Positions 35,405 through 46,735 of a stretch of 64,000 nt of DNA are shown here, piece after piece (position 1 is the stretch's first letter; every line of letters starts with the position of its first letter). The stretch is from Tillus elongatus. Its lineage: Eukaryota; Arthropoda; Insecta; Coleoptera; Cleridae. The notes below the pieces were generated by a model that was given only the letters and a program-made list of their open reading frames with translations, was not told where the DNA came from and searched no databases. Where the stretch lies: assembly GCA_964006375.1 (NCBI GenBank), contig OZ023264.1, forward strand, positions 12,844,225-12,908,224, written 5' to 3'. Position numbers and translations under genes: made by a program.

Positions 35405-35836
35405 TTTGTATTTCTGTACCCATAAACTTTTGAAGCGTTATGTTACTCGAGTTTTATTGCAAAAATGTAAATTTTCACCAAATCACCCCTTATTTATCCC
35501 CTACTTCCTGAAGCGATCTTACCCAAAAGCCATTCGAAGCGTTGCTTTGTCGGATGTTAACTGGATACTAAATTTGAATTATTGCGCCTATTAGCAGAGA
35601 GACGTACATGACGACAACCCGACAGACCGACCGACCGACAGACAAAAAAATGTTCGTTCCAGAATCAAGTTTTCTATATGTTTTGAGACGTTTTACGCCG
35701 TTTTAGCAAAAAAGAATTTCGAAATTTTTGTCAACAATATTCTACCCCCACATATTCAACCTCTAATTTAATTTCAGCACAGAATACCAGATGTTTGATA
35801 AATAGTTTAAATAAAAAATAAAAAGTTTTCTAATAA
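35405..35836 (+). repeat. Repeat D, copy 1
   Basis: Contains the blocks AATTTTCACCAAATCACC, TTGTCGG.TG.TAACTG, a short GACAGACCGACC-rich run and TTTTCTATATGTTTTGAGAC, all of which recur at 36.0, 48.7 and 50.6 kb. Non-coding. Its last 17 bases (35820-35836) form the left target duplication of a PLE insertion. Confidence 0.7.
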
Positions 35837-36027
35837 GTTTGGAGAACATTACAGTTTTTTGACCTGACGATCGTTCCGCTAGCAAAGTTAGCGTCATCAA
35901 GGGGATGAGTAAACTGTTTAGTTTGCTAGAGAAACGATCGTCGGGTCAAAAAACTGTATTGTGATGAATTGGGTTCTCCAAATTGTACTTATCAGTGCAC
36001 ATCACAGGTTCCAATCTTCACTCATTA
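35837..36027 (+). mobile_element. 191-bp PLE insertion: inverted hammerhead part plus 3' tail
   Basis: Flanked by the 17-bp direct repeat AAAAAGTTTTCTAATAA (35820-35836 and 36028-36044); removing the insert restores repeat D. The first half (to about 35915) is minus-oriented and contains a degenerate hammerhead-like motif (TTGATGA, helix, GGAACGATCGTC). The second half is plus-oriented: GCTAGAGAAACGATCGTC, then the PLE tail to CAATCTTCACTCATTA. This gives the true 3' end of the PLE and shows 5' inversion on insertion. Confidence 0.75.
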
Positions 36028-36395
36028 AAAAAGTTTTCTAATAAATAAACCCTAGAGTGTTATATTGCTCAAGTTTTAACGAAAAAATGTCAATTTTCAC
36101 CAAATCACCCCCCATTCATCCACTATCCACTAAGGCGATTTTACCTAAAAACAATCCGAACCGTTCGTTTGTCGAGTGCTAACTATATACCAAATTTAAA
36201 GCTGATATCTCAATTCGTTCTAAAGTTATCGTGGCTACAAACAGACAGACATACAAAAAATCCGTTCCCAAATCATGTTTTCTATACGTTTTGATACTTT
36301 TTACGACGTTTGATCGAAAAAAATATTTTGAAATCTTTGTCACCGATGCGATACTTCTACACGTGACGATGTGGAAGTAATAGACAAATTTCACA
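36028..36395 (+). repeat. Repeat D, copy 2
   Basis: Continues from the right target duplication with AAATAAACCCTAGAG and runs through the D blocks to a degraded end near 36395. A minus-strand R terminus fragment follows (36396-36450). Confidence 0.65.
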
Positions 36396-36450
36396 TTAAA
36401 AATATGTTTATTAAAATTTACTACCATAACGCTCTTACTGCGTGCAGACT

Positions 36451-37014
36451 TGGTTAATTTTAGTCAGGTTGATCATATCCGGTATGAATGCCGGGGATTT
36501 TGTGAAGCTACCTAAGAAGATAAGATGCACGAGCGGTGCACCCGGCTCCCTGTTATTAAATAGCACGAGTCAGCGACTTGTCTTAGCCGAAAAGCACTTT
36601 TAAATCGGACTTAATTGTCCCTTCATTGGCTTATTAAATCCCACCCAATACTTACAAGCACATTCTGCATACGAACTTATAATTACCCAACTCACTTTAT
36701 ACGAGGTTACCTTAACTTTATCTGATCACCATTGTCTAAATGCGATGTCGTCTTGTTACAAACAAGAATCTCCGGCGTTTTGTTCATTTAATTGTAACTT
36801 CCGCTCTCCATCAGATTTTCCATTCGATTTTTTCTGGTTATAACGATATTTTTTCAAGTATTGGTCCTTCGAATAATGCTGTTGCATTAAAAATTGGCTT
36901 CAGAAAAGGACCTCAAGAAAATAAAGCATGGCACGGGAATACAATATTGTATTTTGTTCTTAGATACAACATCAACACAGAGACAGCACACTCGTGCAGC
37001 ATATAAAAAGTTCG
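36451..37014. other. Stretch without firm feature
   Basis: A short plus-strand segment near 36710 reads VTLTLSDHHCLNAM, resembling the SDH end of a LINE endonuclease, but is too short to call. Confidence 0.35.
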
Positions 37015-37200
37015 CCGAGATCAACGAGTCACATACACTACCAACCTCAGCAGCTCCACTCAGCCGAGGATAATAACCAAACGACTACAGACCGCCGTAG
37101 ACGAGCTGCAAGGCTGGTATAAGAAATTTTGTCTAGCCATAAACCCCGATAAATGTTCAGCAGTCCTATTTTCTCAGAGGAGACACGGCAGCAAACTATT
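37015..37200 (+). mobile_element. Foreign RT segment fused to LINE-A copy 7 (chimera)
   Basis: Encodes PRIITKRLQTAVDELQGWYK and LAINPDKCSAVLFSQRRHG, then passes in frame into LINE-A at GSKLFWTLAKSIG. It is the same foreign piece and junction as at 29241-29418, so both loci derive from one chimeric ancestor. Confidence 0.75.
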
Positions 37201-38646
37201 CTGGACTCTTGCTAAATCTATTGGGAATAATTTCTGCAAGAGCACGTTCCCACCTCTTGTTTCAGGGGATGAAACTGTTTCTACCGCCCTGGGCAAGACT
37301 GAACTTTTTGCCTCGTTGTTCGCCGGCAATTCTACTCTCAACCCATCTTCAAATGTTCAACCACCAACAGTCCCCAATGTTGCGCATAAAATGACGGCTA
37401 TAATTTTCAAAACTAAAAAGGTACGAAATATGCTCTCTTCTCTTAATACCAGGAAAGCCTCTGGCCTTGACGAGATCCCAGCAATTGTTCTCAAAAAATG
37501 CGCACCAGAACTTCCTCCTGTCCTGACTCGTCTGTTTCAGACATCTTACAATAGAGGCATATTCCCTAGTCACCGTAAAACTGCTCGAAAGGATCCAAAG
37601 CCCTTCCTAGCAACTACAGGCCTATTTCTCTCCTTTCAGTCGTCTCTAAAGTAATGGAAAAGTATATAAACACCTAATTACTAAAATTTCTTGAAAAACA
37701 CAGTCTAGTTCACGACAGGCAGTATGGATTCCGTCAGCGCAGATCAACTGCCGACCTCCTTTCCTTTGTGACACATTCTTGGAACAAGTCTTTGGAACTA
37801 CACGGTAAATCCTAGATTGTCGCTCTGGACATATCCAAAGCATTCGACCAGGTCTGGCACGCAGCGCTGCTTACTAAACTTCCGGCCTATGGCCTACCAC
37901 GAAAACTCTGTACCTGTACAGCAAATTTCCTCTCCAACCGGAGCATTTCTGTTGTCGTGGATGGCCATTCCTCTAAACTGTATCCAATTAATGCAGCAGT
38001 TCTTCAAGGCTTAGCTTTAGCCCCTACTTTGTTTCTTTTCCACATAAATAATCCTCTCTAGCACATCCAACCCAGATCACAGTTACGCGTACGACAGCAC
38101 CCCCCACTCAAATATACAATATTCTAAGCCTGTCTCTTTAGCCCAATTAGATGAAGATCGCAGACTCATGGAGGGTTCTGTCTCCGTGGATCTCCAAAAA
38201 TATTAGACTGGGGAAGTAGAAATCTTGTACAATTCAACCCCAGCAAACCTCAGTCTTGCTTTCTATCTCATAAGAGATACACCAGGCCTAGACCCATCAC
38301 AATGAGCAACCAAGTTATTCAAAGTAATGAGTCCTTTTCACTTGTTGGCATTTCTGTGGATCGCAATCTCAATTGGTACCAACATGTCACATCAATTGCA
38401 GAAGCAGCTGCTAAGAAATTAGATTTCCTCTTCCGCGCTGGTAAATACTTTCCACCAGCTAATCTCTATACCTTATATACTTTACAAATAAGGACAAATC
38501 TCGAATACTGCTCCCACATCAGAGGTGCCGCTGCCACTTCTACACTTGCTATCTTGGACTCCATTCAGAAGAGAGCTATACGTCTCATCGGTGACCCTAC
38601 GCTTACCCAAAGGCTGCCATCCCTTGCCCACCAACATGACGTTGGT

Positions 38647-38695
<49 letters not shown>

Positions 38696-38995
38696 TAGAT
38701 ATCTGCACAGGCACTGCTCAGAGGAGCTTTCTTTCGTAGTTCCTCCACTTGCTGCCCCCAACAAATCTACCAGGGGAACAGAGCAAATGCACCCTTTTAC
38801 TGTCCAGGTTACCAGACATATAACATCTTGTGATGTCCGCTCTTTTGTCCCGAGGACTTCCAAGTTGTGGAATTCTTTGCCGGAACATGTTTTTCCTTCT
38901 CCTCCTCCAAGTCCAGAATTAACAAGTTGCCTCTCTCCTCCTTATCGACACCCACGGTACGATAGTATTTAGGCTGTAAGCCCTCGTGGTGTTGT
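37201..38995 (+). mobile_element. LINE-A copy 7, RT to 3' end, with expanded CT tract
   Basis: Plus strand, from the linker to the common 3' end (CCTCGTGGTGTTGTTGAAA). It keeps KVRNMLSSLNTRKASGLDEI, LDISKAFDQVWHAALL in a different frame, and SVDRNLNWYQHVTSIAEA. YADD reads YAYDST in a shifted frame, so the catalytic pair is damaged. A ~43-bp CT tract at 38650-38692 replaces the short tract that encodes DLSLF and shifts the C-terminus out of frame. Dead. Confidence 0.85.
38650..38692. repeat. (CT)n expansion within LINE-A coding sequence
   Basis: Same position as the (GA)n at 20919-20960 in the oppositely oriented copy 4. Confidence 0.9.
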
Positions 38996-39059
38996 TGAAA
39001 TATAAGAACAGGTATCATTAGATAACCGTCTAATTCCCTGGCAATACTCCGCCGCATAC

Positions 39060-39565
39060 CTCGGCGTTTTCCTCGTCAAATTTTATGAAAATTTTATTTT
39101 TCTTATAACTCGGTTTCGACTATCCCCAATGTAAACTTCAAATCTACCTTCGGCACACCACATAACTGAGTTCCATTAGATTTGCCCCCTTACTGTTAAT
39201 TTTTTTGTGATTCTTTGTCAGTACGGGCTCTTCCTTGGCCTACGGAACGTTAAATTGAAAACGGATAAAATGCGAAAACAATTTGAGCCTGTCTTAAATC
39301 CAAGTTTTTGAGCAGGCCTGTGACAAGTTGTCCCTGAAAAACATTTATCCGTTACCTGGGTCCATAATATTTTCAATTCGATATAATTAGCTTTACGATT
39401 TTGCATGATAATTCTTCTCAGAGCTCTTAAATTTGTATTAGAATAGTGTGGGCGACTTCCATTTCTCTGTCTCTGAGCCACAAATCTAGTTGCTTTATAA
39501 CGTATAATAATATTTCGCTCTGTAAATCTCGATAACTGAACGTTGTCAGCGATTTGGGCAGCATT
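39060..39565 (-). pseudogene. Tc1-like transposase N-terminal remnant
   Basis: Minus strand: AAQIADNVQLSRFTERNII, then FVAQRQRNGSRPHYSNTNLR, RRIIMQNRKANYIELKILW, and PAQKLGFKTGSNCFR followed by a basic RRPRKSPY. This is the order of the paired helix-turn-helix region of Tc1 transposases: a GRPR-like linker, LRR...NR..T..EL, a second helix, and R.L...GLK. The frame breaks below 39218 and only faint traces of the catalytic domain follow. No terminal repeats were identified. Confidence 0.6.
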
Positions 39566-39805
39566 TGATTGCCTTCTGATTAAAAGTTAATTTTTTTTAT
39601 TTTTTTTTTGAGAAAAAGCTTTACCACGAATGATTTTTATTTGTCAATAACAACAAATGCACAAATATGAATTGAAATATTACTATGGCCTTGCTTACAG
39701 ATAATGAAACGTCAAATATTAAAATTTATTTTATAGACCCTGCTTCATTCCAAGCAAGCGATTTGGCAAACAATTTGGCGAACCTAATTCGTCACAATAC
39801 AGTTT

Positions 39806-39870
39806 TTAGACCTGACAATCATTTCGCTAACAAAGTAAACGTCATCAGAGGGATGAATAAACTAAGTGAA
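39806..39870 (-). ncRNA. Hammerhead-like motif in PLE copy 2
   Basis: Minus strand: CCCTCTGATGA, a helix GTTTAC-TTT-GTTAGC with one mismatch and one extra base before it, GAAA, then TGATTGTC. The CTGATGA and GAAA core residues are intact and the C before the predicted cut is present. Followed by AGGTCTAAAAACTG, which can pair with AGTTTATTCATCCCT upstream as helix I. Confidence 0.6.
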
Positions 39871-40109
39871 TAAAGACTAACACTACTATTTATATGTTAG
39901 TTGCCAAGCAGTTGCAAACATCGTCCTCTAGGAAGGTATACAGACAGACTCGCGCTGTAATTAAAACTTCATACCCGCCTTTGTTGTGCGGCGTTATCAA
40001 ATATTCATTCTGAGAAGGACACGCTGGTTATTAAGATAACAGTTTGAACAATGACTACATAGAACCGGACTTACTATATTCATCGAAGCCGTTTTGTTCA
40101 AATTTCTAA

Positions 40110-40235
<126 letters not shown>

Positions 40236-41340
40236 TTTCGTAAGCATCTAGCTGACGCTAGACTCTACATGATGATTATTATCCCAAATATGCTGAGCAA
40301 TTCATGACTTACCAATAGTGCCATATCTCAGTTGCGCTGCTAAATGTTCTTTAACTCTAGTTTGAATAGTTCTTTTAGTTTGCCCAACATATTTAAATTC
40401 ACAATCCTTACAACCTGTTACAGATTCCCGACTTATCTTTCTCCTTTGGGTTACCAAATTTGTTAATGTCTTTTTTGTAGAAAATGTTAGCTGTAAATTG
40501 GCTTTCTTAAAAATGATATTAAAACATCTCGTAATTTGCGGTTCAAATGGCACACATACAACAGTTTTGTCTGGTTTATCTTTCCCGAACGTCGTATATT
40601 CCGCTAACATTTTCCTTGTTTTATGTTTATTGACTAGTTTCTCCGCTAAGAAGACAGCGTAGCCATTTAACCTAGCTACATTTTTAACATATTCAATTTC
40701 TCTGTTGTATCTTTATTTATTCAAGGGAAACTGTATTAATCTATGAACAAGAAAATTCAAACACGCTGTTTTTTGTGGAAAACTATGGTGTGAGTCAATC
40801 TAAATGTAACTCACAGTAGTGGTTTCCTTTCTGTGGCTGTCAGATTTTAAAGTGTCTCTATTTTTTGTTATTAATACATCATGAAAGGGTAATTTCTTGT
40901 TAATTTCTATTTCATGCGTGAACTTAATGGAGTCAAATTTAATGTTTATTATGGCAATAAAATCATCTACTTTGTATACATTTGTATTTAATACTGCAAA
41001 AACACCGTCCACATAACGAAATCATACTCTAGGAAAATAGTCACTTTTGTTTGCTAGGTCTGTTTTAAATCTAATCATGAAAAGATCTACAAGGAATAGG
41101 GAAAATGGGTTGCCCATTGATCATGGGTTTGTTCCAAAAATTCATTGTTAAATTGAAAAACATTCTGATTCATGCAAAGAATTGTTAAATTTATTATTTG
41201 CCAACCTCTTAATCTATGTTGTACATTTTTAACAAATGGTCTAAATACGATAGCGTTTCTTTTATGGGAACACTGGGAAACAACTAGGTCACATCAAACG
41301 ATATTGACACCTCACCCACAACCAACTTAATATTTTAAAC

Positions 41341-41659
41341 AGCGATTTACGGGAGGTTCCAATATGATTTTTAAGAAAGCCAATTTACATTTTCTACAAA
41401 AATGCATTAATACATTTGCTGGTTAATCCAGAGGATAAAGATAAGATCCCAGAAGTGTCGGAAATCTATGTAATAGGTTGTTAGGATTGTTGAAACTAGA
41501 TTTAATGAACATTTAGCGCCACTGAGATAATGCGCTAATGGGATATTGATAAATCATGTATTGCTCAGCATATTTAAGGTACTAATCATCATGTAGATAA
41601 AAGAAATCTCAAGTTAATCAAAAATGTCAAGCAGTCGCGTCAGCTAGATGCTTACGAAA

Positions 41660-41735
<76 letters not shown>
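41341..41735 (+). mobile_element. PLE copy 3, part 1: nuclease region
   Basis: Plus strand, head to head with copy 2. Highly decayed: GGSNMIFKKANLHFLQK, then a broken nuclease with RFNEHLAPL and the end GCTTACGAAAG leading into (TA)n at 41661-41733. Because it overlaps the same nuclease region as copy 2, it is a separate copy and not an inverted part of it. Its 3' region continues at 43495 after other DNA. Confidence 0.7.
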
Positions 41736-41736
<1 letters not shown>

Positions 41737-43491
41737 AATGGTTTATTCTGTGTACTTACTTTTAAGGTGTTTATTGTATATGATTTAATGTGTATTTATG
41801 TATATTTTATTAAATTAGTATGTATATATAATTATTATTGTATAGTTTAATTATAATTTGTGAAATTATTAGTGTAATATTTGTAGATTTTTATTTTCCT
41901 ATATTTGTATACTGGTATTGTAATGCATATTATGTTCTATACTTATGAATCTCAATTTATATAAATATCTGTATTGGGCGCCTTTAAATTTATTTTTAAT
42001 TTGATTATAGGGTTCACTATATTATTTAATTTAATTTGTAACTCAAATTCTGACCCTCTTAGAACACTTATATGTATATATGTAAGTAAAATTTTTGTTA
42101 CTTTTAAGAATTATAACCAATGTTAAACAGACTTATATTTTAATATTAACTTGAATAAATATAGCTTTTTTTATTTTATTTGTTTTCTTCTTACTTTTAT
42201 CCACGGCCTTATGTAGGCTCGATTCTGCAGGGATGTAGTGGGATCAAATGAAAATTCTTACCTTAAACCTTTTACCTAAATTTCTGTAAACTTTTCCCAA
42301 AATTATGTACCTTGATAGGAAATGAAACCAAAAATATCTCAATTTAACAACTTATTTTTTATTAATGAGTGTTATATACTTTAACAGATTTACCACAATA
42401 AAAACAATGTTATCTAGCATTTGACATTTACATTAATATCTTACTAGATCCTCTAATTTAAATATTGGCCATTCAATTTTATTAATTACTTTTTAAACAA
42501 GTTTGCAGTTCAAACTGACTTTAAATTTGCCGCTATATTCTTCTGCAAACTCCTATCCTGTTCCTATAGCCACGGCTTTGATGCCAAAATGGTTGATATT
42601 TGATTATTTGATATTCTTATGAGGGTAGTATAACGAGATCTATGGAGATTTACTTGAGTCTTTTTATTTAACGTTCTAAATTCTACTTCTATTTAGATTG
42701 TAGACATAAGTGACATTTAGAGCGTTGTAAAATTCTTATTGACAATTGTGTTATTAGTTTGAGTTATTTCTGTTTGAAGTTGCGATAATTAGATTTCTAT
42801 TTTAACTGTATTAATAAATACCTTGGCGTCGGTGACGGCTTCTGTTCAGATACGTACCATTTACACTCAATTATTTGCTGCGTTAGGTTATTCTTGGTTT
42901 CCAACACATGTTCAACAACAATGCCAACCATATACTGTACTTTTAAAACACTTTTACTGGATGTATTACAAGTTTTAATATAATTTTGGAGAATAACACA
43001 ATAGATGTTTAAAAAACGTGATGTCCTGTTAAAACGTTCTCTCTTGTTATCGAAGGTGCCGGATGTGACGAATTTCTTCTCAGCCAATAACCTTTGTATT
43101 AATTTAAAATGTGCAAGTTGTTTTTCACATGGTTCAATTGTTGCTGTCCATTTACACATTGGTCAAAACAATCACGTCCTTTGAAGTTCATGAGTTATTA
43201 AACTACTGCTTGATTAAAAAGTGAGTAAAAAACTGTGTTCATAAGCGTCAAGTTCAAAATTTATAACTCACTGTCTATACTATACATAACCTAAAACATT
43301 TTTTGAACTAAATTTGCTTAATTAGTTCGTTGTACATATTCCTTAACTCTTGCTATTGACTTTCTTTACATATTGAAGCTAATAAGTATAATTAGTTTTG
43401 TTACAAATAGATATTTAATTGTGACTATCGAAAATACATAATTTTTAAATTTTCAGACTCAATGTCAAACTGCCTTAAGCTCTTTATCATA

Positions 43492-43494
<3 letters not shown>
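41736..43494. other. ~1.76 kb of unclassified DNA between two PLE (TA)n tracts
   Basis: The PLE sequence stops in a (TA)n at 41733 and resumes from a (TA)n at 43495, so this DNA was inserted into, or recombined at, the tract. AT-rich, no element ends recognised. It contains the minus-strand frame 42797-43159. Confidence 0.5.
42797..43159 (-). CDS. Unidentified 120-codon frame, possible exon
   Basis: Not recognised. The translation looks protein-like (mixed composition, few low-complexity runs): KLIQRLLAEKKFVTSGTFD, RTSRFLNIYCVILQNYIKTC, VQYMVGIVVEHVLETKNNL, CKWYVSEQKPSPTPR. It matches none of the transposon families in this window. On the minus strand, CCAAG followed by GTATTT near 42820 could be a splice donor after the SPTPR codons, which would make the last codons intronic. 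An in-frame TGA lies two codons upstream of the first Met. Alternatives are a fragment of an unknown element or chance. Confidence 0.3.
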   Translation of the reverse strand: MCKWTATIEPCEKQLAHFKLIQRLLAEKKFVTSGTFDNKRERFNRTSRFLNIYCVILQNYIKTCNTSSKSVLKVQYMVGIVVEHVLETKNNLTQQIIECKWYVSEQKPSPTPRYLLIQLK

Positions 43495-43578
<84 letters not shown>

Positions 43579-43930
43579 ATCAAAAAGGCTTCTATGAATA
43601 TTTTTATGTAGTCCAATAACCAGCGTATCCCTCTTAGAAGGAATATTAGACGACACATAATTTTACAAAGGTAGGTTTTAACTACAGGGTTTATGACTCA
43701 ACAGTGGGCGTCTGTCTGTATACCTTCCTAGAGGACGCTGTTTGCAACTGCTTGGCAAATAACATAAATAGTAGTTCTACTCTTTATTCACTTAGTTTAT
43801 TCATCCCTCTGAGGATGCTAACTTTGTTAGCGAAACCTACGTCACGTCTAAAACCTGGATTGTGATGAATTGAGTTCTCCAAATTGTACTTATCAGTGCT
43901 CATCACAGGTTTCAATCTTCACTCACTGAA
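43495..43930 (+). mobile_element. PLE copy 3, part 2: 3' region with hammerhead-like motif
   Basis: Begins with (TA)n at 43495-43576, then AAAAGGCTTCTATGAATAT, CTGTATACCTTCCTAGAGGA and TTTGCAACTGCTTGGCAA, all matching the minus-strand copy 2 region at 39880-40090. It continues through the hammerhead-like motif to the PLE 3' tail, ending near CAATCTTCACTCACTG. The best view of the complete PLE 3' region. Confidence 0.75.
43800..43860 (+). ncRNA. Hammerhead-like motif in PLE copy 3
   Basis: CCCTCTGAGGA (a permitted variant of CTGANGA), one extra base, perfect helix GCTAAC-TTT-GTTAGC, GAAA, then CCTACGTC. Helix II is the best preserved of the PLE set, but helix III is no longer self-complementary. 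Confidence 0.6.
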
Positions 43931-44042
43931 TGTCTTTAGAAATAACTCTTTCTGTTTGCCAGTCTGTCTGATAACAAAAATTTTTGCTGTGACATGACAT
44001 GAATTCACAAATATCATATCTGGTCTGTCAACTTCACTAAGA

Positions 44043-44050
44043 CAGGGCTC

Positions 44051-44102
<52 letters not shown>

Positions 44103-44150
44103 ATATAATATTTGAAGCTTAACTCGGATATGGGTTCTAGGGCTCGAGCC
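44043..44150 (+). repeat. R fragment: (TA)n plus 3' block
   Basis: (TA)n at 44052-44099, then AACATATAATATTTGAAGC and CTCGGATATGGGTTCTAGGG. Only the centre of R is left. Confidence 0.75.
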
Positions 44151-44640
44151 TTATCTGTTAAAAAAATATGGCTTTTAAACTAAAAGTAATTGCAAGAAAT
44201 TTAACCAAATTTAGGGTATCTATGACAGAAATGTTGAGTACTGGAATTCAGGTCGTGTCCGCATTATAAAGATCATTTATAAGCTGAAGTTACATTTCAA
44301 GTTAATTCTCCCTCGTACAATGTGATCTGCCTCTTCTCTTTGCGTGTAAGGGTGTCAGTGTGTCTGTGCTTATTTATGTGCATGTGTGAGTGTTTATACT
44401 CATTTACTCCGCTTTTATATCATCACACATCGGCCGGGCGACAACAAAGCTCACCGGCGAATTTTTAATTATACTAAACACTTGATTATAAAATTCGTGA
44501 GTCGTCAAAAACAAAATCACGTAACCGGATAACCAAAAGAGGACACCCAGTAGATAAAAGGATGTTATAGCTTTAACTAAGCAGTTGATACTTTTAGTAT
44601 TTGATCTACTATAACAGAAATTATAATGACTGAATACAGC
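44151..44640. other. Stretch without recognisable feature
   Basis: Includes a degraded TG-rich run near 44345-44395. No gene recognised. Confidence 0.45.
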
Positions 44641-44770
44641 TGTACAAGTGTTGGTTTTCTCCTCCGTAATCGGAGACGAAAAGAAACACTTGCGAAGCCA
44701 GAGAAGTAGTCTCTACACATGTATTTATAAAGGTTTCGCCAAGTAAGCGCAACAGCAATTAATGAATATA
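44641..44770. mobile_element. Partial copy of the small hairpin element also found at 61.3 kb
   Basis: Shares GAAGCCAGAGAAGTAGTCTC and, after a spacer, CAACAGCAAT.AATGAAT with the insert in the transposase at 61310-61426. The left hairpin arm is not matched here. Confidence 0.6.
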
Positions 44771-44889
44771 TAAATGACTGATTTTAAGCACATTAGCTGA
44801 ATCTTGGCTCTTATTAATTGCACTCATAATGATACTAGGACCCCTAGAACCCATATTCGCGGGTCTTGTTGTTTGTTTATATAACAGAA

Positions 44890-46575
44890 GACACAGTCCG
44901 GTTTTGTCCTCCTTTAGACTCTTCAGTATTCCACGCCTTGGATCTTCGTTCGCTTCCTGCAGCTAGGGCTCCGCCCATTATCTGCAGAATATCTACTGTC
45001 TGTATCTGCTTACTACGGTGGTATCTGCTCTAGCAGAAGCCCGTTGGGCCAAGGTTAGTTATATAGCGCTGGTTCTCACACCATCCCCGAGGGCTACTCA
45101 ATTCACCCACGAGGAGGACGATGAGGCTATTGATGCGCGGTCTGACGGAGGTGCTTACTAGCTTGTATCTCCTCGCCCGTGCTTAGGCCAACTCGGTTCA
45201 GCCCTCACAGCGGTAACCCCTGCTGGTGTCGCTGTGGCACGAGTCGACACGCAGTCCTCAGTCCCTCGACGTCTTCGCGAGCTCCTACCCTGGTGGGGGT
45301 ACCTAGTGACTTGGCGACTACAGGAGGATCATCTTGGGTTTCTTGAATCTTCTCCGCTCCGTTTCATCGTAGTCCACTGAGGATCTATGAACGGGTTGAC
45401 GTGTGTTTCCGCCTTGGCGAAGGTCTTCGCGGCCGCATCCTGCAGATAGGCGTCGATGTCCACGGTGTTAGTGTCTTTTCTTATTTGCCGATTCCTGGCA
45501 AACCACGGGGCGTCCAGGGACATCCTCAGGATCTTGTTCTGTACTACTTGAAGTCGTTTTAGATGACAACCCCAGGCGTATCCCCAGACTGCTCCAGAGT
45601 AGGTCATAATCGGCCGTATCATGGCTCTGTAAATCAAGAATTTATTAGAAATATTCAACTTACTACCCTTGCAGATGGGCGGGTACAACGCCGCCGTCGT
45701 CGCCTTGGTTTTCGCGACCGTCGCGTCTATGTGGTCTTTCCAGTTGAGTTTTCAGTCCAGAACCTAAGTATTTCGCGTTATCCTTCCTGTCAAACATCCG
45801 TATTATTTCATCGGGAAGGTCTACGCGCTTGCAGGTGAAAAACATCGCCGTGCTTTTCTCTGGGTTTATCTCTATTCTCCATTTACTGCACCATTCCTCA
45901 AATTTTAGACGCCGCCTCCCAGAGGCGGCGTGTGACCAGTCATGGGTTTTGCGACGACGCGAATATGGCGGTGTCGTCCGCGTATTGGGCGATGGTGGCG
46001 GTCTCTGTTTGACCTGTAGATTTTGAACAGAAGTGGCTGACTTGGCCTGACCTGACCTGACCTGACCAGACGCTGGATCTGTGTCCGTCAATCTTCGCAC
46101 GTGCCCGGCGACGTGCCATGGATGGGTTGATCAGTTGCGTCATAGCCAATGTAAGGCCGGCCTCGAGTAAGTTGTATACAAGTTCCTTGGTCCAGACCGT
46201 GTCAAAAACCCAGGAATACTGCTCATCCTATGTCCTTAACATTCCTGGCACTTGTCACCAGTTCAACCAGTCTCAGCATCTGCTGCACCGTCGAGTGGCC
46301 CGGTTTAAAGTCGAACTGCTCGTCGAGGATGATTTTCGAGTCGTCGGTAAGTTCCCTCAGTCTCCAGACCACCGATACAAGGCTGATCGGCCAGTAGTTC
46401 TGCGGAAACAGGGGGTTCTTGCCTGGTGTCTGCATGAAGAAGACGTCTGAAGTTTTTCAGTCCCTGGGGAAGCGACGTGTCCGTAGCAAGGCAATAACTG
46501 TTAGTTAGCGCCGCCACAGCCTTTACAGGGAGCTTTCTGAGCTCTAGGTTGGTCACACCGTTTGAACCCCCTCCG
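44890..46575 (-). mobile_element. Jockey-type LINE, RT portion
   Basis: GC-richer than its surroundings, minus strand. Protein pieces in order: TNLELRKLPVKAVAALTNS, NYWPISLVSVVWRL, DEQFDFKPGHSTVQQMLRL, then FEEWCSKWRIEINPEKSTAM, NAKYLG, and SNKFLIYRAMIRPIMTYSGA with VWGYAWGCHLKRLQVVQNKI. The expected YADD region reads QYADDTAIFASS near 45960, so the catalytic pair is kept. A stretch containing the first catalytic Asp appears deleted near 46110-46220, and frames shift several times. Its 3' end carries a degenerate hammerhead-like motif. Typical Jockey RT; 5' part displaced (see 46736-47020). Confidence 0.8.
44893..44940 (-). ncRNA. Degenerate hammerhead-like motif at the Jockey 3' end
   Basis: Minus strand: CTGAAGA, helix GTC/GAC with an eight-base loop, then AAAACCGGAC where the core would be GAAACCGGTC. 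Two invariant positions are changed (G after helix II, and the U before the cleavage site). The spacing and ACCGG match H1-H3. Confidence 0.4.
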
Positions 46576-46599
46576 GATATCGGTCTTTACCTAAGATTC

Positions 46600-46735
46600 A
46601 GTATAAAAGGTGATGTTTAGCTGTGAGTAGCTTAGAACTGTTCGTCCTCTGATGACGCCTACTGTGTGAAACGATCGTCGGGTCTTTAAAAAGATGTATT
46701 GTGGTGATCTGGGTTCTCCAAGTGTACTTACATGA
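46600..46735 (+). ncRNA. Hammerhead-like motif and partial PLE tail inside the Jockey LINE
   Basis: CCTCTGATGA, a weakened helix, GAAACGATCGTC with the palindrome ACGATCGT intact, then the PLE tail to CCAAGTGTACTTA, where it is cut off. It separates the two parts of the Jockey LINE. Confidence 0.6.

Noticed and set aside
36700..36760. LINE endonuclease end (TLSDHHCL)
   Set aside because: Too short and without the upstream motifs.
46035..46070. Short CCTGA pentamer repeat as a regulatory or CRISPR-like array
   Set aside because: A few simple repeat units without spacers, inside Jockey coding sequence.
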